DNA of 64,000 bases from Trogon surrucura. Taxonomy: Eukaryota > Chordata > Aves > Trogoniformes > Trogonidae. The stretch lies in NCBI GenBank assembly GCA_020746105.1, contig CM036627.1, positions 2,170,001-2,234,000 on the forward strand. The letters run 5' to 3'. Under the pieces are notes generated by a model. That model did no database searches. It was not told where the DNA came from and saw only the letters and a program-made list of their open reading frames with translations. Position numbers and translations under genes: made by a program. The stretch's first letter is position 1; every line of letters begins with the position of its first letter. Below are positions 1 through 12,100 of the stretch, in pieces.

Positions 1-30
1 TCTGACTGTTGATTTTCACGTGCCACTTAC

Positions 31-171
31 AGCAAGAACTGCCCTGTCTCTTTCGACCAAGTCCGCTAGCTTATCCAACAGACGGCCTCTCTCCGACGCA
101 TCCATTCTCCTCCAGACTGAACCTAGAGAAAAGGCAAGGCGAGCGGCCCGCACTGCTTTGTCTGTATCAAC
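31..171 (-). CDS. ALDH1A2: ALDH1A2 coding exon 3
   Basis: 141 nt, 47 codons, residues 75-121, phase 0 at both ends. The acceptor is CTTCTTGACAG and the donor is GCT|GTAAGT. It contains the ALDH1-class segment [20 protein letters not shown] and ends DRAVLA. The 141 nt length equals that of the homologous exon in other vertebrate ALDH1A genes. Positions 1-30 are the start of intron 3; the 193 bp intron 2 (172-364) between exons 3 and 2 shows no other feature. Confidence 0.97.
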
Positions 172-3100
172 CTGTCAAGAAGGAAGGAAAAAACAAAGGC
201 GCAGAGGTAAATAGCATTACCAGCGTTACAAAATTTGCTATTGTACATTAGTCACATGGTGGATTTTGGAACTGTGATTAATAAAAGAATTCTCCAACAG
301 TGCTACTCTGGACCTGTTGCTTTAATCTCTTTACATGTTTCTGTGCATGCCGCGGATGCATTACCTTGTCAGCTTCCTGGATCTCACAGATCTGCTCTCC
401 TGTTGCTGGATTATATACTGGGAATATTCTCCCACTTTCAGAATTTTGCCACTCATTATTAATGAAAATCTAAAAAAGGAAGAAAAGTTATCAGTCCTCC
501 TGCAGGAGCAAACAGTAATGTACATAACAACAAACTCCTCCGAAAGGCTGCAAATTCTAATACAAAAGAGTTGAAACTTATTTATGCCTGTGAAAGTTAC
601 AGTTTTCAAGACTTCAGCCTAAGGGACGGCCCCTGATGTCTTTCTGTATTCTGTGGCAGTGTCACTATAGAAGCAACATCAAACTCTAAATAACTTGGCT
701 GACATTACAATTTGGTTCAAAAACTGCAACAAATAAACTAAAAAAAGAAATACCTGTATCGGACAAAAAGCCTCGAAACTGCTGGAGACAAGACAAGGAT
801 TTGGAGTAATCATTTAATTCAGTAAGTAAACATTTGGTCAGTGATACAAGCTCATCAAGGCTGAATAATCTCAAACATCACAGCTCTTCAATACACAGTC
901 AGCTGATGATGGCTGCAGTGATGGCTTGCAGCACAGAACTAACTTGCTTATCTGCTTGGCACAATGGAAATTGTTAAATTCTCTCCTTGTTGACATCATT
1001 TTAATTGTCGTGGGCAAAGCACATTTGAATTCTAATGGTGCTGACAGCAGCTGTCATGAGAGAGGTAATGACAAGCAAGTAGATTTTTACCAGTAGCTCT
1101 ATACAGGCCAGTTGTTCTCTACCAGAAGACTTCCAAGAACATGATGCAATTATTTATTAGCAAACCTGCAAGAGGACACTCTAGGAAAATGACTGAGTGA
1201 AAGGTTTTCCAGGTATTCAAACTCTTTCTGTTCTTGACATCTTTCTAAGAACAAAAGTGTTCAAAAACTCCAGGCACCACATAAGTTCCTTGGAGTTCAG
1301 GTACCAATGGTCTTTCGTGGTATCCCATGAAATACAACTTCGGATGTGTAAGGGGAGGTTCTGGCCTCACTGAAATCAAGGGGAGTTTTCCCACTGGCTT
1401 CACTGGAGGCAGGAGTTCACCCCTACATTGAAGCAACACCCATTGCTCCTTTTTTTTTTGCCCAAAGGGCTAAGCTGTGGTTATTACAGAGACAGGAACC
1501 TTTGGTTAAAGCAAAGCAAAGCCCCGTAGCTCATACAGACCCTGTGACTGTGGCTGAGCAGAAAGCTGAGGGACTCCCTGAAAGATTCGGGAGTCTCAGT
1601 TCCAGTCAGAGATACTCAGGTGGTAGAAACTGGCTCATCTTTTGAGATCATGGAACAAGAAGGAATGCTCTGGTATCTGTTCCGTTTCCTCACAGAACCA
1701 CCACAGATGCTGGGACAAAAATCTGTCCCATTGATTAGGCAGACTCAGCATGGCGGTCAGCTTGGTTAAAGTAGCGCTTTGCCACCTCTTTAATCTTGCA
1801 CTTTCTGTGGTCGTACTATTGTGCAATAAAGAAGCTGTTACTTTGCAGCTGCTGCATGGCTGAGGTCAGTCAGATGAGATGGAAAACAGTCTGTACATAA
1901 GGACTTAGCTTAAATGGTGTCAGGTTGTTAGTTCTCTTTTTTGTTTGTTTTCTGTATAGCAAAGTTTGATGTGGCAAAACCAGGAATTTTTTTTTTAAAA
2001 AAAATAATTAAATAATTACCTTTTTTTTTTTAATGTGGAAATGAACGGAATGTAATGCCTGCCTTTTCTAGTCAAAGAATAGCATGGTATGATTATAGAT
2101 CAGCTGCTGATTCGTTAGGCCTATGTCCTGGGTTTAGCTAAAAACCCAGTCCTGTTTAGTGACAGGCCTGGAATAGTACACCAGCCTGACAACTAAACAG
2201 TTTAAAACTTACTCTAATAAAGTGTTTACAAAGGAGGAAGGGAGGAGGAAAGGGAAAAGGGCTAGTCATGAATTGATGAGAAGAAACTGAGCTGTGGTTC
2301 CGCATCTTCCCTGTGCCTCCAGCCTTGGCCATTTTGCTGGGTGCCCTTTCATCCATTTCAGAGTCCGTCCTTCCTTTGCTTGCCCCCTTTTTTGTTCTGT
2401 TTTTTTAGAGGTAGCTGAACCCAAGACCTACCACCCTATTACTCATCTATCACTTTCTTTGCACACTGTGTTTGTCTTGAACCTGTTCATGCCCCTGGAC
2501 TGGAAGCTCCTCAGCCCGTGGGTGGTGTCTTCCTGCTCAGTGACTGCACTGCTTTGCAAATTGAAGTACTCGTCCCTGTTACGACATTCTGGAGCTAACC
2601 CAGCCAAAATAAGATAATGAAAAAATCACCAGTGTGATCTCCAGTGACTAACGCCATAAGCCAAAAGCCTCCAGTGTATCATTGTCGCTTTTTAGACTGT
2701 AAGTGAAACAAAGAAGCTCAGAGCTCTGTGACCTGTGTGGAAGAAGGATTTTACGGTCATCCCTTCCGCTGAGTTCAGTGGAGTGAACTCCACACCCGCG
2801 CTGTGTGTGTGGCGGGTCCGCTGAGGAGGGAGCAGACGGGAGAAAAGCTTGCAGCTTCAGGAGCAGATGGACAAAGGAGACGTAAGGGTGTTTGTTTAAA
2901 GTTACAGTATGTACGTAACTATGTAGGTTCCTTGTGCGATCTGTCTTGAAAGAATTTTTAAAACAGTTTGGTTGAGTACAGGAACCTGAGAAGTGGTGGC
3001 AACTGCAAGTCGGTACTCCTCCCTTATAGAAGCGGTGCGTTCTTTTCAATAAAGATTAAAAGATGTTAACTGCATTTTGCTGAGATGAACGTCTATCATC

Positions 3101-6100
3101 AAGTTTGCTAGTGCACAGGGCAGGTGTTTGTTCTGAAAATGCATTTCACCATAGGAATAAGAAACAGTGCAATTACACTGGGAATTACAAAAGTCTTGCA
3201 GTTCAACTTGGCTGGAACTATAATGTGTATTATTTTATTGAATGCTCCATTTGTCCCACAGATTTAGGAAGAGAATATAATAGCAAATATTTCCAATAGG
3301 ACATAGGAAGGATCTATTTGGCATAAAGTTAGAGCTGAAGGCAAGAAAAATTGCTACTGTTAATGGTTACTGTTAGTTTCTTCCTGTTCCACTTTCTATA
3401 AACAAGGTATTGCCTATACAAGCTCATTACTGTAAACTGAGCACATTTAAATTGGCAGTAAAATCAGAGTATTTACTCTAGTGCGCAAATAAAGTACCTA
3501 GTCCCATGTTTTGGAACAGTTTCAAGTCTTGAAATCCAGCAGCTGGCGGCTTTACAAGCAAAACCTTACACTTAAATAACTCACTTTTGAAAGTTTTAGG
3601 TGTTCTGTGTCAGGTAGTACCATTCAGCCGATCTTCCTACCACCAAGGTGCGGATTCTTTTGCAATAAATTTGCATTCACAGGGGCTTTTATAACTCTTC
3701 CAGCACTACTGACTCCAATGGCTGTTGATTAAATGTATATAGCCTGTACATTTAATCTGACTTTCATTATGGCCACTTCGTAAAAATGCCATGAAATGGA
3801 CAAGTGATGACACATTGCAAGAACAAGGAATCCCTGCAAAGCCTCAAATTGGGTTTTTTTCTGCCTTATTTATAGTGACTGTGGTAAAGGCTACCTCTAA
3901 ATCAGGGAGAATATTTGACAGCAAATGTTCCTATCTATGGATTATATATAACCCATCCTAAACACTAAATGAAAAAGGGGTAACCCTAGAAAGAAAGAAG
4001 GGCTTGCTTCCGTGTAAATCATGCTACAAATTGGACAACACCCAGTGAGTTCATTGTTCGACCTCGATTGTGAAGGCTATTCACGTTTACTATTCCCCTG
4101 GAATCAATGTTAATTAAGGCTGACTGGGGCTATAAATCAGCCTTTGGTTTTTACAACTTAATTCAGCATTAAGCATATATATGTAAATAAAAGGTAACTG
4201 ATTAACCACTTGAGTTTTCCAGGAGTTACTGAGGTAATTTGTTTTTGTTTGAGTCTAGTGTTACCTTTTGTGATTTGCAGTAAGGAAAAGAAAAAGTATA
4301 TATTAAGTCACGAATTAGCTACGCGGTGGTGTGAGTAGTTAAATAATCTGGGCTGTTGGGTGCTAGCAACGAAACAGCGCCACAATGGAACGGGAAGATG
4401 GGAACACTTGAAAAATTGTGGAACACAGGAACCTTTAGTTTGCCATCTACTCCCATAGCCAGTAACTGCAGTAATGGCAGAGCAGGAATAGAAAAGGAAA
4501 GCTTTCCTGTTTGACTTCAGCATCCCTGCCAGCAGCGATTTGGCCGAGAACAACCCGAGCTGGCAAAAGAGACAGTGCCTTTTGGCAGGGAGGAACTCGG
4601 CTGGAGTTGGTGCACCGTGGCCTGAGGAGGAAACCACAGGCTGGTTATTGCCGGCAGTGCCACCGACGGCAACGTGCAGAGCAGGGCAGCAGAGGAGGCA
4701 GCAGGTGCCTCTGTGTGGGATGGGGAAGTTGCAAACAGGATTTGTGGTGCAGCTGGATGCTCCCGGTTGCCCCTGTGAACGTGCCCTTGGAGTGTCCTTC
4801 TCATGAGATCTCATTGTAAAGGTCTCTTGATAATTTCTGTTTCTTCCCAGGTGAAAGATGGAGAGGGCATCGCATGGTCCTCAGAGAACAGGCACATCCC
4901 TCCTGGTACTGACCATAACCTCTTCCTCACACACACACGTGTTCTCTTACACCTTCTGCTAAAACATCACAAGATAATGGTCCCACCACTTATTTGCTAC
5001 GTTCAAATTCTGAGCAGAAGTAACTACATACAGTCACCGTTGACAGAGCCCCGTAGGACTCAGGAAGGAAGCAGTCTGACCCATCCTATAGGGCACAGCT
5101 GTTCAGAGCCTTTGAGATACCCTATCGTACAAAAAAAAGTATATAAAGGAAAAGAAAGATTCAAAGTTACCACGTAAAAAATTCAAGCCACTTTGAGATT
5201 GCTGACATGTAGCTGTAAGGAAATCACAGATTGCATTTTGTGTATGTCCTGCATTTCAAAAGCATTATGTTCGCTAGCATTTTTGGATGCACATCAGTTT
5301 TGAAATCTAGCCAAGAGTAAATGTTTTTTTGCATAAAGCAAAGCAAATTAAGCTTTGCAAATAAACAACTGAAATGTCTTGTCGAAGTAGCCGTCTGTCC
5401 CAGTTGGCTTACTAATAATTAGCAATGTAATGTTCATTTCAAATCGTGCAGGTAATTGGAGTGGTAAGTATTCAACAAGAAAGGGACGTTTACAAAATCA
5501 GGCTGAACAATTTAATTCTGCAATGCAAAAGCAGCAAAATCTAGAGGAGAAAATGGACACGATTTTGTGTTTTCATCACCATTTACCACTGAAGTACAAA
5601 ACAACAGCCTTTGGGAGGGTGTGTAAATAAAATTATTTTTAATTAGATTGAATAAGATTTGGTTTTGTGGCACTATAGATTCTCTCTGATGCTCACCCGG
5701 GAGCTAGCCCTGGGTTTGGTAAAGGGAACTGAGTTTTAAATTCACTGGGGATTCCTGCACGCTTACTGCCTTTTTTTGGTTTTTTTTTGCATTGCCTTCC
5801 CTTAAAACCATAGGAAAAAAGGTAATTTGGGCGCCTTTAATTCATAAGAGTAATCAACACAGGTGGCAACAATATAACTTTTCATTTCCTTTCTTGAAAG
5901 TGTTTTCAAATGATGTGTGAGTGAAATGATGATCTACATTCTTAATTTGATATTGCTTAGTGTGATGTCATCAGACATTTCTCCGGGCTCCCCAGCTGTG
6001 TAAGTAAGAACCTCAGCCAGTGGACAGACAGTGGCCTAGCATTCAGCTCTTTGGAAGTGGAATTATTTTCCCATGGATTTAATAAACAATGTTTTTGTGC

Positions 6101-9100
6101 TGTTGCAGCTCCAGAAATGTTTTTTTGGTACAGGAAGAGGATTTTAACATCCAAATAATAATGGCTTCCCTCAGGAGATACGGTTCTGGATGAATGGAGG
6201 AAGGAATGGGAATTTCCTAACTCAATTGATTTAGTAGCTGGTTATAGTTTCATTCCATCAAAGATCTTTTTTTCATATGTGACTTTCTCCTTGGAGAGCC
6301 TTTGACGTTAAATCTGCAAGGATGGGGGAGGGGGGGCATCAGATGCCAAAGTACTTTCTAAAAGTATCACAGCTGTTCAGCCCTCAGCATCTTCTTGTAG
6401 CATTAAGAGGCATTAAGAAATACATAACAGCACTTTTTTTCTTTTTTTGCTGGGGAGGGGAACATGCAACAATTTTGGAGGCACGCAAAAAATCCAGCCC
6501 CAGCATTTCCCTTGGTAAATACTGCATAACATCACAGATACCGGGCACCTGTGCCTCAATCTGGTCAGGAAATTTCATATCCTTTCCCATCTCGGCAACT
6601 TCATTTCCTCTCCTCTGGAAACTTCTCTAGAGTCCCAGCGATCAGTACGACGGTAAGGGAATGAAGTAGAAGGCATTGCCAGTCAGAGACGCAGCTTGTT
6701 TGTTTTCTCAGGCTTTGTTTTCCTTTGCTTTAATGGCTGTCTCGATACAACAAATCTCTCACGTTCTGGTCAGACTGTGTTGCGGGGCACTCCTGGGAGC
6801 GACTGGAAAGCAGGAGCTGGCTACGGACTCGGCAAGAAAATGGTTTCTAAGTAGGCACTAGGACAGCAAAAGGCAAGCGCGGCAGACCGATTGCTGACTG
6901 GCCAGCGACTGATCAGCGGTGCCGTTTTACTTTATTTGTAAGGAGGGGATCGATCAGGTGAACAGCGAGAGTCACTTCTCCTTGCTGGCAGTTCACAGAT
7001 CATAATGGGCCAACCTTCCCGCACGTTTGCAGTGCAGAATCCTGCTTCTCAAGGCAATCTGCGAAGGAGCCTTTCGTTGCGCAGTGCCGACGACTGCATG
7101 ACTTCCAAATGCTACACCTGCAGCAATCGAAGGCAGGATGCCTGGCTTGATTATACCAACAGAAATGGTTATCAAGTCATCCATAGGAGTAAAAAGAGAC
7201 CAGTATTAGTCCTACCTAAGTTACCCAGATTTTGGTTCTGTAATGAGATGCCATTCTCCTTGCCTCATGCCCTCCCTCCCCCAAAATAAAATAAAAAAAA
7301 CCCTGAAAAATAAAGGCTCCTTTCTCAAACTCTGTGTTTTGGAGTGTTAAAGTTTTAAAAACTCATTTGTACCTCAGAGCCAGAAGGATGTCATGGCTTT
7401 CAGACATGGTCCACCACAAAGGGGGGTTTCCTTCATAAAGCCAAGCTTGAAATTTCACTCAAGAAATCTAGTCCAAACTTCAGAGTGTGCTGGGAGGGCT
7501 GGAGAATTTTAAACATTTACAAACATGCTACAGCAGGACGATCAAAAAAAGCGGAATCAGAAATAAAATGCACCAGAAGTGAATGACGCCGCTCTGGTTT
7601 CACTGTCAGCACAGCGGTACATCGAAATCTAGGAGAATTCTGTTTATGCAACCTAAGTCTGGTGCCAAGGGTACGTGTCTGGATGAGACAACTCCAGTGT
7701 TCATCTTCTCTGGATGTAACTTCCAGGTAGCGAGGCCTGAGCCAAGCCTACAGAAATCAAAAACAGTTCTTGCCCTCAGTGGACTTTGGATCAGAAGCCA
7801 AGTATTTAAAATAGGTGAATACATCAAGGTCTCGGTGACATTTCAGCATGTGTAAATTAAGTTGGACTTGAGCATGGCAGACACAAGCTGAAGGAAGCAC
7901 CTAACGGTGGCATCTAATGCAGCAGCTCAGTCTCTTTCTGGTCCCCGTTGGGTGGGAGGAGAGGGAGAAGCCTCCCTCGGGGCAGTGCCTGCCACCTCAG
8001 GTGTGCTCAGTGCCCCCGCAAGGGCCTGGCTCTCCGGCGGCCGTTGCACTGGCCCACTCACCCTGACACCTTGGTCAGGGGCGCCGTGAGCCCCCGCCGA
8101 GCCAGCCAACAGCTCGTGTAGGTTTGCGGAACAGCCGCTCCGACGTGGGTGGGACTGGGAGGAGAAATGGGGAATCCAGGGTCTCTGAGAAGCAAATGGA
8201 ATTGGAAAAAGGGTTTGAAGCCTCCTCTCAGTCTGCTGTGAAAGTGGAACGTGACATAATTTTTTTTTTTCCTCCCCTATGTCCCAAATCCCTCTCACCA
8301 AATGTTTGACCTGCCTGTCTCCCTGTCTTAATTACTCTTCTGTCTTTCTGGGAGTTGGGTCTGTTCTTTTGCAAATGGCAGCACATCAGACAGGGGAGAC
8401 CTGTCATGTTTGTTTTCTAAGCTGTAGGGGGCACCCATTTGAAAAAACTCCCAGCTTATCTAAACGTTTCTGTTTGTATGATTTTGAATTAGGAAGTGTG
8501 AGTAATTAGTTAAGAAGATTAAGTAAGTCTTAACAACATGCAGTAGCAGGCTTACTCCCCCACCCCCCCAAGTATTTCCTGCACAACACCCAGGCTGCCA
8601 AACTGTGATGATACCCCTTTCTATTTTAGTTTCTCACTGTGCCACATGCTGATACAGCATCCGTTATTTCAATTCAGTCTCATTAAAGGGACTGGTTGCT
8701 CAAGAAAATTAATCTAAAGAGATGAAACTTCAGATTGTATTGTCTGTTCAGCTATACCCACCGCAAACATCTTATTCCTTTTTGCTGCCTTATTAAACTC
8801 GTGGGAAGAAACTTTACTTACAGGCTTAGTTAAAGGCTTTCCTCAAAGTAACTTCTACCTTTTTTTTTTTTTTTTTTCAGTTAATGAAGACACTATCTGC
8901 TGTTAGTAGCACAATAGAGGAGCAATAACGCTTTGCCATAGCTCAGGTAATATTTCACGTATTCCTAAGAAACTAAGCTCCTAACCTTTACTTATCCTTT
9001 CACTTGTGGGACTGTAATTACTGGAGAACATCTACTGTCTTGCTTAACTGCATCAGAAAACATTGTTTGTGAAGCCGGGATGGCTAAAAAAAGTAAGTAT

Positions 9101-12100
9101 GCTCCACATTTCCACTAATAATAAAGAAATCACTGAATGATTTGGGTAAGGATGGGAGTGGTTTTTTTTATGGAGTATGATCCTTGATGTCATTTACTGC
9201 AACTTAAAAAAGGAAATAATGAAAGATTCTAAAAATCCATTAAATTGGGAGCAGAGAGCAGGGCATATCTGCTTACAGAATCAATTATTGGGCTGTCACT
9301 GGGCTTTAATGAATTTGCAGCTATCAAGAACTTGATCCTGGAAACCTTTCCGCAAGGACTCATTTGAAATGGTGGGAATGAGAAGGGGTTTGTACAAACA
9401 AAACTAGTATTAGTCTCTACAGCTTTCCTGCATTTTGCATCATTTGTGCATTGCAAGTCTTGTGTGTTCATTTTATGTGACATAGAACAGCCTGATCTGT
9501 TTGTACATGGGAAACACGTTCTGCCATTTAAAAATCTCGCAGGTCATCACTCGTAGGTAGCTGCCATTTAAAGATGTTCGTCGCCAAAGTGCAAGTTCTT
9601 ACTTAGAAATTAGCTACGCTGCATAAATAAACACTCCTACTGGGATTTCGGACACTAGAGGCAACACAGAAATATACAATGGGCAACTTTATATTGACTT
9701 AAAAGCTCTGTCTGAGAAAATCACCTTATAACCACACATGAGAAATTGCTGGAATGTCAACTTCATTTGCAGTGGCCCCTTATGGCCTGATCACCCTCCC
9801 TGGCACGATAAATCACTGGCGAGATCCTTACCTTAACACGTTTGATCTCAGCTCAGCAAGACTTGGTTTTGATGTGAAGAACTCCAGATCTGTTAGGTCA
9901 GAGACAAATAGCAGAGCCACTGACCTGCAAGTGCTAATGCTGTATTAGACTCAAGTGAGCAGCCTTAAGCTCCTGGAAAGTTTGCCTTCACTTTTACTTT
10001 GCATCCTGAATGTTTTCAAATACTACTGTTAGCATGTTTTGCTACGTGGTGCCAGTGACATTTCCTTTCATGTCATTCTGCATGTACAGAACCCACAGAA
10101 AGTCAAACAAACAAATAAGCACGCAGCACGAGAAGCATTATCCTGGATAAAGTGTTAGTTATCTGGACTTCAGGGCTGCATGAAATAAAACTCAGTACTT
10201 ACCAGTTTCTTTATTTCATTTATATATATGGCTTGTACTGGTCCCCTTCTACCTAGACCATGCATTACTAATATCGTAAATAATGATATTCACCGGTACA
10301 CTCATTAAGGTGTTTGAAAGTGCCTGTACCTACATGTCCATACGTGGAGAACTTCAAACTGCTCTGAAAAAAATAATAATCCAGCTTGTGACATCTGCAT
10401 TCAAAGTTTGAAACTTCACAAAGACCGGTTTTGTGGTCACTCAGTTTTGCAGCCTTGGTTTGAAACTCTTTCTTATTGTCCTGGTTAAAGTCACTTATCT
10501 CTACGATAGTAAGCAGGAGTGTTAGTCTACCAGAAAATTGGATGTTCTTAATGGGCTTTAGGGGAGAATAGCTTCGCATCATCAGCATTAAGTTAAATCA
10601 CATTAAGTACCCACTTACAACATAGGGATTACCACTTATGCCAGCTTCGGTGAAAGCCTTTAAAACAAATTGTTGTGTTTGTTAGAAGAAGCTGTGAGAT
10701 AACAATTCCCAGAAGTCTGATTTATAAATCCTTTTTGCTCTTCAAGATGATGCAAAGGAACTCAACATTAGTCCTCTCATTCAACGCTGCAATGAAATCT
10801 CTGAGGTTGGAAACTCTTTTCAGTAAAAAAGTACTAAAAAATACCAATTTATTTACTTCAGAGTATCCTTCTGGAGAGAAGAAACCTATAGCTAGATTCC
10901 CTTTCCTCAGAGTTCAGTTCTGATTTCTCCTCCAGTTCTTTCTGTTGATAAGATATTGACTTTACATACACAAAACTGGAACAGCTCATTCTACTTTTTA
11001 TTATTCACAAGACTGACTGGGGAGAAATGGGTTTAAGCTGTCCAAGTATCCTGCTGTGCTTGGATACCTGACAAATTTACACCCCAAAGTTTACTGTGGT
11101 GCTAAGACTAAAAGTGGATGTGAAGCAGTCTGGCAAGAGCTGATTGTAGTCCCAAGCAAATAGAGCACTGCACGGTATAGCAAAATAATGCCAATATTTA
11201 ATAGAGTTTAACATTTTTGTATATGACTGGCAAGCTATTCTGTATAGAGATGTGGGTCTGCATGAAAAATAAACTCTTCTCTTTACCTTTAAATAGAAGC
11301 AGACTAATAACTTGTAGTGTCTAAATTAAAAACATGACCCTCAACTTTTGCCAAACATGCAGCATTAAAAATATGGACTGAGGCAAAACTAAAACCAACT
11401 ATACAGAGATTTCCTTAAATGAGCAAAGTAGCTTATCAATCTTGTCGGTAAAAAACCTTCCTTAAAACCAAATGTTCACATATGCAGTCCTGAGATTCTT
11501 TTTCCCCCATTCCCTTTAAAATCCATGCTTCTTTTCCCTTTTCTAACCAAATTCCATTTTTCTCTGCTGGAACCAACCCCCTGTAACAATACCAGAATGA
11601 GGGCAAACCTCATTAGTCTCCCTGCTTTTCACAGGGCAGGATTTATGCTCAGTGTAGTGAACGCAATGACACATGATCACTAAATGGCTAAAATCACCAT
11701 CAAGACTTTAATGTAAAAAAATGTTCACCCAGACACTGCAAATACTATTGGTATGTAAAGGCATGAAAAACAATATTAATTACAGCAAACATCAGTCACC
11801 CAATGCCCAGCTTTCTGCAAGGAGTGTACCAATAACTCTCACCATTCGTGGAGGTTAATTTCATGCAACCTTTGGCAGTTATCTGGTATAAGGTATGTCA
11901 CCAATTCAATCCATTAAGTAATAACTGAATTCTCATGGGATCTTGCTGAAGTCAAATGTTGTTATTCCAGGTTCATTGCTTTTAGTCTCCCTGAAGACCA
12001 TTTAGGCAAACAGCTGGAAGAGCTGACTAGAAAGGTTCCCAGTCACAGGGAACTGCTCTAGGAAAGCAGGTAAAGGCTTCTAACCAGGAAATGAGTTATC

